Made by a program: the position numbers and the translations under genes
The notes under the pieces: generated by a model
The model's database searches: none
Told to the model about the DNA's origin: nothing
The model's input: the letters and a program-made list of their open reading frames with translations, nothing else
Shown: in pieces, positions 24,042 to 32,791 of the stretch
How positions within the stretch are numbered: position 1 is the stretch's first letter
How the letters are laid out: the number at the start of each line of letters is the position of its first letter
NCBI GenBank assembly: GCA_029863705.1
Contig: JAOTUU010000013.1
Location: forward strand, 1-34,056
Direction of reading: 5' to 3'
Origin: Gammaproteobacteria bacterium
GTDB lineage: Bacteria; Pseudomonadota; Gammaproteobacteria; Steroidobacterales; Woeseiaceae
DNA length: 34,056 nucleotides

Positions 24042-25019
24042 CTAGTTCTGCAGCATTTGCAGAGCGCAATAACTCGCTCCGAGCAGTCCGGGTTGATCGT
24101 GCAAAACCAGCTGCGTTGGAACGCGTTCCATCAAGGCACGATACCGGCCTTTGCTTTCAAACCCGGAACGAAATCTGCTATTGGCCAGCAAATCGGGGTA
24201 GCGCTTAACTATACCGCCAGCAACAAAAACGCCGTCAGTCGCCCCAAGCGCTAACGCGAAGTCCCCGGCAAACTGCCCGAGCACCTCGAAGAACAGAGAT
24301 ACGGCCTCAACGGCATGAGGATCGCTTTTGTCGTCTGCTGCCGTAAATATTTCCGCCGCCGATAATCTGGGGAGCTTCACACCGTGAATACTGGCGAGCG
24401 CCCCATAGATATTTTCAATGCCGGGCCCCGAGACAAGGCGCTCCGTTGACACGCGATCAAACCGCTCGCGCAGAGCGAGAAGAACGTCCAACTGAACTCT
24501 TGTTTCCGGTGCAAAACCGCCATGACTTGCCTCGCCAGCAATCGGCACCAGCAGACCACCTTGCCTGCGCAGGCCCACAGCGCCAAGGCCCGTACCCGGC
24601 CCTACTATCGCGACAGTGTATTGCTCATCGGGAAGTGGCTCGGGATCCGGAAGCCCAATCGCTTCGCAATCGCTGCTCGCAAGCATTGGAACACTGTACG
24701 CGATTGCTTCGAAATCATTCAGCAGGCGCACCGCGTTCGCTGAGAACTCTGAGGCAAGTTCATCGCTTGCCAGTGTCCAGTGATTGTTCGTCATCCGAAC
24801 ACGTTGCCCAACGACCGGGCCAGCCGCAGCCAGGCAAATGACGTCCGGAGATGTGGCACCGACGCTGTCCAGGTAGTGCTTGATTGCAGCTTCCGTAGAG
24901 TCGTAATTGGCGCATTGCAGCGTCATCGCGTCGGTAAAACCGGGCAAATTCCTGTCGGCCAACGCGAATCGCGCGTTGGTCCCGCCTATGTCACCGATTA
25001 GCAAACTGGAGTCAGCCAT
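24042..25019 (-). CDS. glk: Glucokinase
   Basis: This 325-residue enzyme phosphorylates glucose with ATP to glucose 6-phosphate in the cytoplasm. The phosphate-binding loop GDIGGTNARFALAD (9-22) and the second motif VAIVGPGTGLGAVGL identify the bacterial group-B glucokinase family, and the length is normal. It is the last gene of the zwf-pgl-edd-glk operon, 61 bases after edd. With the symporter at 30015 it would feed imported glucose into the Entner-Doudoroff route. Confidence 0.94.
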   Translation of the reverse strand: MADSSLLIGDIGGTNARFALADRNLPGFTDAMTLQCANYDSTEAAIKHYLDSVGATSPDVICLAAAGPVVGQRVRMTNNHWTLASDELASEFSANAVRLLNDFEAIAYSVPMLASSDCEAIGLPDPEPLPDEQYTVAIVGPGTGLGAVGLRRQGGLLVPIAGEASHGGFAPETRVQLDVLLALRERFDRVSTERLVSGPGIENIYGALASIHGVKLPRLSAAEIFTAADDKSDPHAVEAVSLFFEVLGQFAGDFALALGATDGVFVAGGIVKRYPDLLANSRFRSGFESKGRYRALMERVPTQLVLHDQPGLLGASYCALQMLQN

Positions 25020-25080
25020 CGATCGTCCTGCTCAAATGGGGAGGCCTTATGCTCTCACATGCCAATTGATCACATCCACA

Positions 25081-26892
25081 TCATTCTCTACCAAATATTG
25101 TGGCGCCCGTTTCGGCACCGCTGACCTGTTTCCGGAATGCCGCAAACAACTCGCGACCCATGCCCACGTGATTGGCGGAAATATCGCAGGACTCGATGGA
25201 CCGGGCTGCTGGATCGTCATCTGCCGATACCGACAGGACGCCGGCTACTGCATCAATCGTTATCAGGTCGTCATCCCTGATTTTGCCGATGGTACCGCCG
25301 CTGATGGCTTCCGGAGTGACCTGGATGGCGGCCAGTACCTTGCCCGACGCGCCTGACATTCGGCCGTCTGTCAGTAACGCCACTTTGAAGCCGCGATTCT
25401 GCAAAACCCCGATGTACGGCGTTAGCTTGTGCAACTCAGGCATGCCGTTGGCGCTTGGACCCTGATATGGCAAGACCGCAACGAAGTCCATTTCAAGTTC
25501 GCCATTATTAAATGCTTCGGTAAACGCCACCTGGGAATGAAACACTCGCGCCGGCGCACTGACCCGATAATGATCTTTGGAAACGGCAGACACTTTTACG
25601 ATCGCCCTGCCTATGTTGCCATCAACCACACGTAATCCACCTTCCTTATCGAAAGGATCGTCAACCGGGCGCAGTATGTCTTTATCGAGCGACTCCGCCT
25701 GTGCATCTCGCCAGCCCAACTCACCGTTCTCAACCATCGGCTCCTGGCAAAACCTGTGCAGTCCACTGCCGAGAATGGTCTGCACGTCCTCGTGAAGCAT
25801 CTCCGCGTCCAATAACTGGCGGATCATGTAGCCGAGCCCGCCCGCTGCGTGGAAGTGATTTACGTCTGCCATGCCGTTTGGATACACGCGTGCCAGAAGC
25901 GGAACCTCGGCCGACAACTCGGCAAAATCGTTCCAGTCAATGACGATACCGGCTGCGGCTGCAATCGCGACGAGGTGCAATGTGTGATTCGTCGACCCGC
26001 CGGTCGCAAGCAATCCGACGATGGCATTGACGATCGCTTTCTCGTCCACGATGTGAGCGACCGGCACATAGTTATCACCGAGATCGCAAATGCCAAGCAC
26101 CGTACGCACGGCCTCTGCAGTCAGGTGTTCACGCAACTCAGTGCCCGGGTTGACGAAGGACCCGCCGGGCAGCTGCAAACCCATGAATTCCATGAGCATC
26201 TGGTTGCTGTTGGCCGTGCCGTAGAAGGTGCAGGTGCCGGGACCGTGATACGACGCCGACTCAGCGGCAAGCAGTTCATTACGGCCCACCTTGCCGGCCG
26301 CAAATTCCTCGCGAATTCTCGCTTTTTCCTTGTTAGGCAAGCCGGAGACCATCGGTCCGGCCGGCACGAAGGCAACCGGCAGATGTCCGAATGACAACGC
26401 GCCTATGAGCAAGCCAGGCACGATCTTGTCGCAAATACCAAGACACAAGGCTGCGTCAAACATATCGTGCGACAGTGCGATCGCAGTCGACATTGCGATG
26501 ACGTCGCGGCTAAACAGCGACAGATCCATGCCGTCCTGTCCCTGCGTTACCCCATCACACATCGCCGGAACGCCGCCTGCAAACTGGGCGACCGCGCCTT
26601 CGGCCGCGGCGGCCTGTTTGATGAGTGCCGGATACCGCTCAAAGGGCTGGTGTGCGCTCAGCATGTCATTGTACGCGGACACGATGCCAATGTTCGGCAA
26701 CGTCGTACCGGCCAGAACGTCTTTTTCGACCCGGCCAGACGCTGCCATGCCATGGGCCAGATTGCTGCACGACAGTGAACTACGGGACGGACCCTTGCTC
26801 GCTGCGGCGTCGACCCGTGCCAGGTATTCCCCGCGCGAGGCTGCGCTGCGCTTCTGAATTCGTTTTGTGACGCGGTCAATTGCTGGGTTCAT
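25081..26892 (-). CDS. edd: 6-phosphogluconate dehydratase
   Basis: This 603-residue enzyme converts 6-phosphogluconate to 2-keto-3-deoxy-6-phosphogluconate (KDPG). The [4Fe-4S] ligands of the IlvD/Edd family are visible as C112 (MCDGVTQG), C154 ([10 protein letters not shown]) and C221 ([15 protein letters not shown]). The C-terminal beta-barrel has [16 protein letters not shown]. The length and the SEVPL/YPNG segments separate Edd from the shorter dihydroxyacid dehydratase IlvD. It sits 12 bases after pgl in the operon. The aldolase that cleaves its product is not encoded nearby. Confidence 0.96.
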   Translation of the reverse strand: MNPAIDRVTKRIQKRSAASRGEYLARVDAAASKGPSRSSLSCSNLAHGMAASGRVEKDVLAGTTLPNIGIVSAYNDMLSAHQPFERYPALIKQAAAAEGAVAQFAGGVPAMCDGVTQGQDGMDLSLFSRDVIAMSTAIALSHDMFDAALCLGICDKIVPGLLIGALSFGHLPVAFVPAGPMVSGLPNKEKARIREEFAAGKVGRNELLAAESASYHGPGTCTFYGTANSNQMLMEFMGLQLPGGSFVNPGTELREHLTAEAVRTVLGICDLGDNYVPVAHIVDEKAIVNAIVGLLATGGSTNHTLHLVAIAAAAGIVIDWNDFAELSAEVPLLARVYPNGMADVNHFHAAGGLGYMIRQLLDAEMLHEDVQTILGSGLHRFCQEPMVENGELGWRDAQAESLDKDILRPVDDPFDKEGGLRVVDGNIGRAIVKVSAVSKDHYRVSAPARVFHSQVAFTEAFNNGELEMDFVAVLPYQGPSANGMPELHKLTPYIGVLQNRGFKVALLTDGRMSGASGKVLAAIQVTPEAISGGTIGKIRDDDLITIDAVAGVLSVSADDDPAARSIESCDISANHVGMGRELFAAFRKQVSGAETGATIFGRE

Positions 26893-26904
26893 TACGAGTT
26901 CTCT

Positions 26905-27591
26905 CTATGGAGCCCAGTACACTTGTACTGGCGCACGTTTCTGCAATAGAAGTCGGGAAACCGGATAGCCGTTCGAATCTGCCTTCGCCCGCTCATACAC
27001 ATCACGTTTTGCCGCACCGAAAAAGAGAAGCACGACAGTATCACTGCGCGACAACGCCGCCAGAGTCAGACTGATACGCGGATGTGGACTTGCTGCCGTA
27101 TTGACGGGCAAGCACAATTGTCTGCCGTCAGTGTCGAGTCCCTGCTTGAGGTTTTCCGCATCCGGAAACAACGACGCGAAATGACCATCCTCACCCATGC
27201 CTATAAGGGAGCAGGCAAATGGAAACGGAAGGGTGCGAATGTTTTCCTTTATGGCGTCGCAGCGTTGCTCGACAGTGACGGATCCATCGTAGAAAGGAAG
27301 GAAACTTGCCTCAGCGGCGTCGCCCTGCAATAAGGACTCGCGGATCAGTTTCTCGTTGCTGTCATCGCTGTCGGCCGGCACCCATCGTTCATCGCTCAGC
27401 AGTACATGCACGCGCTGCCATTCGACGGGCATCGCTGCGAGCTCGGTAAGACAAAGCACTGGCGAAGTGCCGCCACTGACGACCAGCGATGCCTCGGACT
27501 GCTGCTGCAACCGGCTCGCCAGCGCAGCTTCAATTGCGCTGGCAGCAGCGACGGACGCTTCTTCGCGCGTTTCGAAAAATGATTCCATCAT
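26905..27591 (-). CDS. pgl: 6-phosphogluconolactonase
   Basis: This 228-residue enzyme hydrolyses 6-phosphogluconolactone. The family motifs SGGTSP (near 40), LLSDERWVP (near 68) and GMGEDGHFASLFP (near 130) are intact. The open frame extends upstream to 27897, but that part overlaps the end of zwf in another frame and has no family similarity. ATG 27591 (followed by a second ATG) has AGGA five bases upstream and gives the normal length. 17 bases after zwf and 12 before edd: part of one operon. Confidence 0.94.
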   Translation of the reverse strand: MMESFFETREEASVAAASAIEAALASRLQQQSEASLVVSGGTSPVLCLTELAAMPVEWQRVHVLLSDERWVPADSDDSNEKLIRESLLQGDAAEASFLPFYDGSVTVEQRCDAIKENIRTLPFPFACSLIGMGEDGHFASLFPDAENLKQGLDTDGRQLCLPVNTAASPHPRISLTLAALSRSDTVVLLFFGAAKRDVYERAKADSNGYPVSRLLLQKRAPVQVYWAP

Positions 27592-27607
27592 AATTTTCCT
27601 GCCTGAC

Positions 27608-29080
27608 TCAAAGATCCGGATACCAGGCGCGGCCGTCGCGATCCAGAAGCATGGCCGAAGCCGGCGGTCCCCAGGATCCGGCGACGTAGGTCTCGATCTT
27701 CTGCCGGGATTCCTCCCAGCCAGCAATGATGCCGTCAATCCAGGTCCAGGCGGCGTCCACTTCGTCTCGGCGCATAAACAGCGCCGGGTTGCCGCGTAGC
27801 ACTTCCATGAGCAGACGCTCATAAGCATCGGGGTAACGAATTCCAAACGTCTCCTCGAAACTAAGGTCGAGAGAAACGGGTCGTAGATCGAATCCACCAG
27901 GTCCGGGTTCTTTGGCCATTAGCGACAGCTTGACGCCCTCATCAGGCTGCAATCGGATCGTCAATCGATTCGGCATCACATCGAATTTCTGTTCCGGAAA
28001 AATTGAGTGCGGCACATCCTGAAATTGAATGATAATTTCAGAGTGCTTGCCTTTGAGCCGCTTGCCTGTACGGAGATAGAATGGAACATTCGACCATCGC
28101 CAGTTGTCGATCTGGACTTTCAGGGCGACGAAGGTTTCGGTGCTGCTCTTTGCCTCACCAAGCTCCTCCTCGTAGCCGGGGACGGTATTGCCTTTGATCG
28201 CACCCGCCGCATATCGGCCACGTACCGTATCGCCGCGCACAGCATCGGCGTCTATCGGTCTGAGTGCACGAAGCACTTTGATTTTTTCGTCGCGGACCGC
28301 GTCATGATGCAGGCTCGACGGCGCCTCCATTGCGGTCAGGCAAACCAATTGCAGCAAATGGTTCTGCACCATGTCGCGCAGCGCACCGACGCGATCATAG
28401 AAATCGATACGGCCACCGACGCCGAGCTCCTCGGCAACCGTAATCTGCACATGATCAACAGCGCCACGCCGCCACAATGGCTCAAATAGCGAGTTGGCGA
28501 AACGCAGTGCGAGCAGGTTCTGAACGGTCTCTTTGCCCAGGTAGTGATCGATGCGATAGATCTGGTTCTCAGCGAAACATCGACCAACCTCGTTGTTTAT
28601 TCCAGACGCCGACGCAAGATCTCGCCCCAGCGGCTTCTCGAGAACGATGCGGCTGTTGTCCGTTATCAGGCCATTCGCTTTGAGGCCTGTTGCAATCGGG
28701 CCAAACAGGCTCGGCGCTGTCGCGAGATAGGCAACACGAATGCGGTTTTCGTTGCCACCGAGAAGCCTATTGAGCGCTTCCCATTGGTCGTGGGCCAGTG
28801 CGTCAGCTTCGACATACTCTATGCGCTTGCTAAATGTCTTCCAGAAATCGGCATCGAACTCTCCGCTATCGAGATTGTCCTGCAGCGCCTTTTCGACCAG
28901 ACCGAGATAATCGTCTCGAGCCAGCGCGCTGCGACCGACCGAGACGATGCGGCTGTCGCCGGTAATCTGACCGTCACGATCGCGGTGATACAGCGCTGGC
29001 AACAACTTGCGCAGCGCAAGGTCGCCGGTGCCACCGAAGATAATCAGGTCGAAAACATCGACCGGTACGAGCTGAGCCAT
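27608..29080 (-). CDS. zwf: Glucose-6-phosphate 1-dehydrogenase
   Basis: This 490-residue enzyme oxidises glucose 6-phosphate to the lactone with NAD(P)+. The nucleotide-binding motif GGTGDLA (16-22) and the substrate/catalytic segment RIDHYLGKETVQN identify it. Length is typical. AGGA seven bases before the ATG supports the start at 29080. It is the first gene of the leftward Entner-Doudoroff operon and diverges from hexR. A HexR-like box lies 21 bases upstream of its start (29101-29115), so repression relieved by KDPG is likely. Confidence 0.96.
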   Translation of the reverse strand: MAQLVPVDVFDLIIFGGTGDLALRKLLPALYHRDRDGQITGDSRIVSVGRSALARDDYLGLVEKALQDNLDSGEFDADFWKTFSKRIEYVEADALAHDQWEALNRLLGGNENRIRVAYLATAPSLFGPIATGLKANGLITDNSRIVLEKPLGRDLASASGINNEVGRCFAENQIYRIDHYLGKETVQNLLALRFANSLFEPLWRRGAVDHVQITVAEELGVGGRIDFYDRVGALRDMVQNHLLQLVCLTAMEAPSSLHHDAVRDEKIKVLRALRPIDADAVRGDTVRGRYAAGAIKGNTVPGYEEELGEAKSSTETFVALKVQIDNWRWSNVPFYLRTGKRLKGKHSEIIIQFQDVPHSIFPEQKFDVMPNRLTIRLQPDEGVKLSLMAKEPGPGGFDLRPVSLDLSFEETFGIRYPDAYERLLMEVLRGNPALFMRRDEVDAAWTWIDGIIAGWEESRQKIETYVAGSWGPPASAMLLDRDGRAWYPDL

Positions 29081-29100
29081 AGCAAAATCCTGATGATTTC

Positions 29101-29115
29101 TGAAAGTTTACTACG
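29101..29115. promoter_or_regulatory. HexR-like box proximal to zwf
   Basis: TGAAAGTTTACTACG matches the remembered HexR consensus TGTARTWWWAYTACA at 12 of 15 positions, with one strong half-site (ACTAC). It lies upstream of zwf and 62 bases (centre to centre, about six helical turns) from the second box. Confidence 0.45.
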
Positions 29116-29162
29116 CTTTTGGGCTTTTATTCCAGATTTTGTGGAAAAATACGCCCTTATTC

Positions 29163-29177
29163 TGTATTTTTACTACA
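29163..29177. promoter_or_regulatory. HexR box overlapping the hexR start
   Basis: TGTATTTTTACTACA matches the remembered HexR consensus TGTARTWWWAYTACA at 14 of 15 positions. Its last base is the A of the predicted hexR start codon, which suggests autoregulation and a very short or absent leader. Confidence 0.7.
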
Positions 29178-30010
29178 TGTTAAGACGTATACAGCAGCAA
29201 ACCTCCGACCTGAGCCGAGCCGAGCAACGTGTCGCGCGTTGGGTACTCGAGCATCCAAAGCAGGCAGTAAGGGCAACGTTGGCCGAAGTCGCAAAGCAAT
29301 GCGGAACCAGCGAACCGACCGTTATTCGTTTTTGCCGGCACATTGGTCTGGGCGGCTTCCGGGATTTCACGATCCGATTGACTGAAACTCTGAGTCGGCC
29401 CGGCAGCAATGTACACACGAATGTCAGTTCGGAAGATACGGCGTCGGATGCGGTCACAAAGGTATTGGACGCGTCGATTCGATCGCTGATCGACATGGGC
29501 TCGCTGCTGTCCTCAATGCCCGTCGAAGACGCTGTAGCGGCAATGGTGCCAGCTCGGCAACTCGCTTTCGCCGGGCTCGGCGCTTCCGGTCACGTTGCGA
29601 ATGACGCCTGTCATAAATTCTTTCGCTTGGGCATACCTTGCACCACGCTGACTGACCCATCGAGCATCCTGCAGTTTGCAGCGATCGCGGCCATGCAAGA
29701 TGTGTTGATAATCACGTCGCATACCGGGCGTTGGCCGGAACTGGTTCGTGCATCTGAAATCGCGCGCGATAGCGGCGCGACCGTGATCGCTTTGACGGAT
29801 CCGAAGTCCGCGCTCGCCGCGGTGTGCAGTATCATGTTTGGGTGCCCGGCGCTTGAAGATTCCAGCGTATATACACCAATGAGTTCGCGACTGGCACACC
29901 TGGCATTGCTGGACGCCCTGCAAGTCGCACTCGCCTTGGCCATGGGCAGCACGGCCGTCGAAAGACTGCAGCGCAGTAAAGGCGCGTTACAAGAAAGGAA
30001 ACTGGCATAA
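29177..30010 (+). CDS. hexR: HexR-type (RpiR family) regulator of sugar catabolism
   Basis: This 277-residue protein has an N-terminal RpiR-type helix-turn-helix domain (1-77; [20 protein letters not shown] is the recognition region) and a C-terminal SIS sugar-phosphate-binding domain (about 110-250; [13 protein letters not shown]). In Gammaproteobacteria HexR represses zwf and related genes and is released by KDPG, the Edd product. ATG 29177 begins the conserved N-terminus ([17 protein letters not shown]). An in-frame ATG at 29093 would add 28 hydrophobic, poorly matching residues. No Shine-Dalgarno sequence precedes 29177. It is divergent from zwf and 4 bases upstream of the symporter gene. 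Confidence 0.9.
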   Translation: MLRRIQQQTSDLSRAEQRVARWVLEHPKQAVRATLAEVAKQCGTSEPTVIRFCRHIGLGGFRDFTIRLTETLSRPGSNVHTNVSSEDTASDAVTKVLDASIRSLIDMGSLLSSMPVEDAVAAMVPARQLAFAGLGASGHVANDACHKFFRLGIPCTTLTDPSSILQFAAIAAMQDVLIITSHTGRWPELVRASEIARDSGATVIALTDPKSALAAVCSIMFGCPALEDSSVYTPMSSRLAHLALLDALQVALALAMGSTAVERLQRSKGALQERKLA

Positions 30011-30014
30011 CACG

Positions 30015-31613
30015 GTGATCATCGCCTCATTTCTGTTTTTCACGGCCCTCGTCGCTGCAGTGACGTTTTTACTAACTCGCAGGGACGACCACGCAACCAG
30101 CAAAGGCTACTTTCTTGCTGGCCGCAGTCTGACCTGGCCCCTGATCGCCGGCTCGCTGTTGCTTACGAATCTGTCAACCGAACAAATGGTTGGTCTCAAT
30201 GGCGCAGCTTTCACCTATGGTTTTGCGGTCATGGTTTGGGAGGTCGTCGCGGTTCTTGCCCTCGTTTGCATGGCGCTGTTCTTCCTGCCGCGTTTCCTGA
30301 AAAGCGGTGTGTCGACGGTACCGGAATATCTGCACATACGGTTCGATCAGCAGACTCAGATCATCACGAATTTGATTTTCCTCATTGCCTACGCCGTTAT
30401 CCTGCTGCCGATTATCCTTTATACCGGTGCGACAGGTCTTATCGGCATCCTCGATGTACAGGGACTTCTCAATCTGCAATCACACGAACAGACGTTGTGG
30501 ATCATTGTCTGGATCGTTGGCGTAATCGGTTCGACATACGCCTTGTTCGGTGGCCTGCGCACAGTCGCCGTATCCGACTTGCTCAATGGTATTGGCCTGC
30601 TCGTCGGCGGCCTGATGATCGTCTGGTTCGGCCTCAAAGCGCTGGGCGACGGTGACATACTTAATAGCTTTGCTGCACTGTCCGCCGGCAACACAGGGCG
30701 TTTCAACTCTATTGGCGGTGCTGAAAGCTCCGTACCAATCAGCACCGTGGTAACAGGTATCTTGTTGCTTAACCTGTTCTATTGGACGACTAACCAGCAA
30801 ATCATCCAACGAACCTTCGGCGCGAGTTCCCTGGCCGAAGGCCAAAAAGGCGTACTCGCAACAGGGTTCCTGAAATTGATCGGCCCGATCTACCTCGTTA
30901 TCCCGGGAATGATCGCCTATGCCATGTTTGCCGGTCAGGACGTGCGTGCAGACCATTCGTACGGATTGTTGGTCAACCAGGTCTTGCCCACGGCGTACGT
31001 GGGATTTTTCGCGGCAGTGATGATGGGCGCCATATTGTCCAGCTTCAACTCGGCACTGAACAGCACCTGCACCTTGTTCAGCCTCGGGCTCTACAAGAAC
31101 ATCATTAACAAGGAAGCAAGCAACGAACAGGTCGTGAGATCCGGCAAAATCTTCGGTTGGATCATCGCTGTTTTCGCGATGACCCTGGCGCCGTTGCTAA
31201 CTGGTCAGGACAGCATCTTCGGTTATCTGCAAAAGATGAATGGCATCTATTTCATACCGATCTTCGCCGTCGTTCTCGTCGGTATGCTGACCCGCCGCGT
31301 ACCGCCACTGGCAGCAAAGCTTGCCCTGATCATGGGATTTACGATCATTGCCTGTGGCTATTTCGTGCCCCCGTTTGCGAAGATAGTCGAGTCCATGCAC
31401 AACTTTCACTTCCTTGGCGTTGTATTCGCCTACCTGGTAATCCTGATGCTGGTTGTCGGGGAGCTCAAACCACTAGGAAAAGAGTGGATTCAGGAGGACG
31501 TCAAAGCCGTTGACATGACGCCATGGGCACACGCACGAAAGATTGGTGCAGTACTCGTTCTGATCGTTCTCACGATTTATGTGGTTTTTGCTGACCTGTC
31601 GGTGCTGTCCTAA
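30015..31613 (+). CDS. Sodium/sugar symporter (SSS family), probably glucose uptake
   Basis: This 532-residue protein has about 14 hydrophobic helices and the solute:sodium symporter fold. Recognisable segments are [20 protein letters not shown] near the N-terminus, [27 protein letters not shown] and [16 protein letters not shown]. The NQ/WTTNQQ region is characteristic of the vSGLT-like sugar branch. It starts with GTG at 30015, four bases after the hexR stop, so the two genes are cotranscribed. Context with glk, zwf, pgl and edd makes glucose or a related hexose the likely substrate, with sodium as coupling ion. Confidence 0.88.
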   Translation: MIIASFLFFTALVAAVTFLLTRRDDHATSKGYFLAGRSLTWPLIAGSLLLTNLSTEQMVGLNGAAFTYGFAVMVWEVVAVLALVCMALFFLPRFLKSGVSTVPEYLHIRFDQQTQIITNLIFLIAYAVILLPIILYTGATGLIGILDVQGLLNLQSHEQTLWIIVWIVGVIGSTYALFGGLRTVAVSDLLNGIGLLVGGLMIVWFGLKALGDGDILNSFAALSAGNTGRFNSIGGAESSVPISTVVTGILLLNLFYWTTNQQIIQRTFGASSLAEGQKGVLATGFLKLIGPIYLVIPGMIAYAMFAGQDVRADHSYGLLVNQVLPTAYVGFFAAVMMGAILSSFNSALNSTCTLFSLGLYKNIINKEASNEQVVRSGKIFGWIIAVFAMTLAPLLTGQDSIFGYLQKMNGIYFIPIFAVVLVGMLTRRVPPLAAKLALIMGFTIIACGYFVPPFAKIVESMHNFHFLGVVFAYLVILMLVVGELKPLGKEWIQEDVKAVDMTPWAHARKIGAVLVLIVLTIYVVFADLSVLS

Positions 31614-31673
31614 GCCACGGATTCGGCCACACGGCGCTTGAGTACGTACATATCCATCATTAATATCACGCTG

Positions 31674-31688
31674 GTTTGTGTTACAAAC
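31674..31688. promoter_or_regulatory. Palindrome upstream of the LacI-family gene
   Basis: GTTTGT-GTT-ACAAAC is a perfect 6-bp inverted repeat with a 3-base centre, 37 bases before the regulator start. It could be an operator for autoregulation. The sequence is not a known LacI consensus that I can name. Confidence 0.35.
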
Positions 31689-31725
31689 AGGTGAATATGG
31701 GGGGAATGTCAACTACTAATCAGCT

Positions 31726-32754
31726 ATGAAGGTGGAAAACCCAACCTCGCGTGATATCGCGGACCTTGCTGGCGTCTCGCAGGCGACCGTATCACGCGCC
31801 TTACGCAACAGTCCGCTGGTGCGGGAAGAGACGCGCGGTCGCATTCAACAGATTGCCCGCGAGCTGAACTATTTCGTTAACCGTAACGCAGCAGGATTGC
31901 GCACCCAGCAAAGCAATACTATTGCGCTGTTGCTCTTCGACGAGACAGACGGCACCGACAAACGGATGAATCTGTTCTTCATGTCATTCCTCGACAACAT
32001 AACGCGCGCGGCCGCACGGCGAGGATACGATGTGCTGCTGTCGCTGCAACAACTTACCGATGACTGGCATATCGAGTACCAGGCGAGCCATCGCGCAGAC
32101 GGCCTGATCCTGCTCGGCTATGGAGACTACCTGGAGTATCGTGAAAAACTCACGGCTCTGGCCAGCGCCAACACTCGTTTCATGATTTGGGGTCCGATCG
32201 TCAAGGATCAGCCGGGACACTCGTTCGGTTGCAATAATGAACACGGCGGATTCCAGGCAATACAACACCTTCTGCAACTCGGGCGTCGGCAAATCGCATT
32301 CATAGGGAATACTTCACGAGGTAGCCCGGAACATGCCGCACGGTATGCTGGTTACGTACGTGCGCTTACCGGGGCTGGCATCGAGCCGAGCGACGATCTG
32401 TGTTGCGCGGCCGATAACTCAGAGACACTAGGCTACGAAGCGGCGCAGCAATTGCTCCGCAGCGGAACGCCATTTGATGCACTTTTCGCGGTCACTGACC
32501 TGATTGCGATCGGCGCGATGCGTGCCATAAAGGACGCAGGCCTGCGCATCCCGGAGGACATAGCGGTTGTAGGCTTCGACGATATGCCGCTAGCTGCGCA
32601 CGTATCACCGGCACTGACAACCATGCAGCAAAACTCACGTATCGCCGCCGAAGGGCTTGTCAAAGGAGTCGTCGGACTAATCAAAGGCGAACCCGTTGAA
32701 TCTGCGCTGATGGAGCCGGAATTAATCGTTCGTGAATCCTGTGGTGCGAAGTAG
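31726..32754 (+). CDS. LacI-family transcriptional regulator
   Basis: This 342-residue protein has a helix-turn-helix at about 8-30 (SRDIADLAGVSQATVSRALR) and a hinge helix near 50-60 (NRNAAGLRTQQS). A periplasmic-binding-protein-like sugar domain follows to the end, with the usual C-terminal segments DALFAVTDLIAIGAMRA and EDIAVVGFDDMPLA. It probably controls the neighbouring MFS permease and an oligosaccharide locus extending past the right edge. The effector is unknown. It is convergent with the permease, 37 bases apart. Confidence 0.9.
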   Translation: MKVENPTSRDIADLAGVSQATVSRALRNSPLVREETRGRIQQIARELNYFVNRNAAGLRTQQSNTIALLLFDETDGTDKRMNLFFMSFLDNITRAAARRGYDVLLSLQQLTDDWHIEYQASHRADGLILLGYGDYLEYREKLTALASANTRFMIWGPIVKDQPGHSFGCNNEHGGFQAIQHLLQLGRRQIAFIGNTSRGSPEHAARYAGYVRALTGAGIEPSDDLCCAADNSETLGYEAAQQLLRSGTPFDALFAVTDLIAIGAMRAIKDAGLRIPEDIAVVGFDDMPLAAHVSPALTTMQQNSRIAAEGLVKGVVGLIKGEPVESALMEPELIVRESCGAK

Positions 32755-32791
32755 GAGCGCCTTTATGCCCTTTGAGTGCCATGAGCGCGAT

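Noticed and set aside
24446-24841. 131-residue plus-strand frame opposite glk
   Set aside because: Arg/Pro/Gln-rich shadow product without recognisable features; glk on the other strand is unambiguous.
27592-27897. Upstream extension of the pgl frame (about 102 residues)
   Set aside because: It overlaps the conserved end of zwf, and a good ribosome-binding site supports the start at 27591.
28544-29176. Upstream extension of the hexR frame
   Set aside because: It runs antisense through zwf and the operator region; family similarity begins at MLRRIQQQ.
30480-30956. 158-residue minus-strand frame opposite the symporter
   Set aside because: Shadow frame; the symporter helices are continuous on the plus strand.
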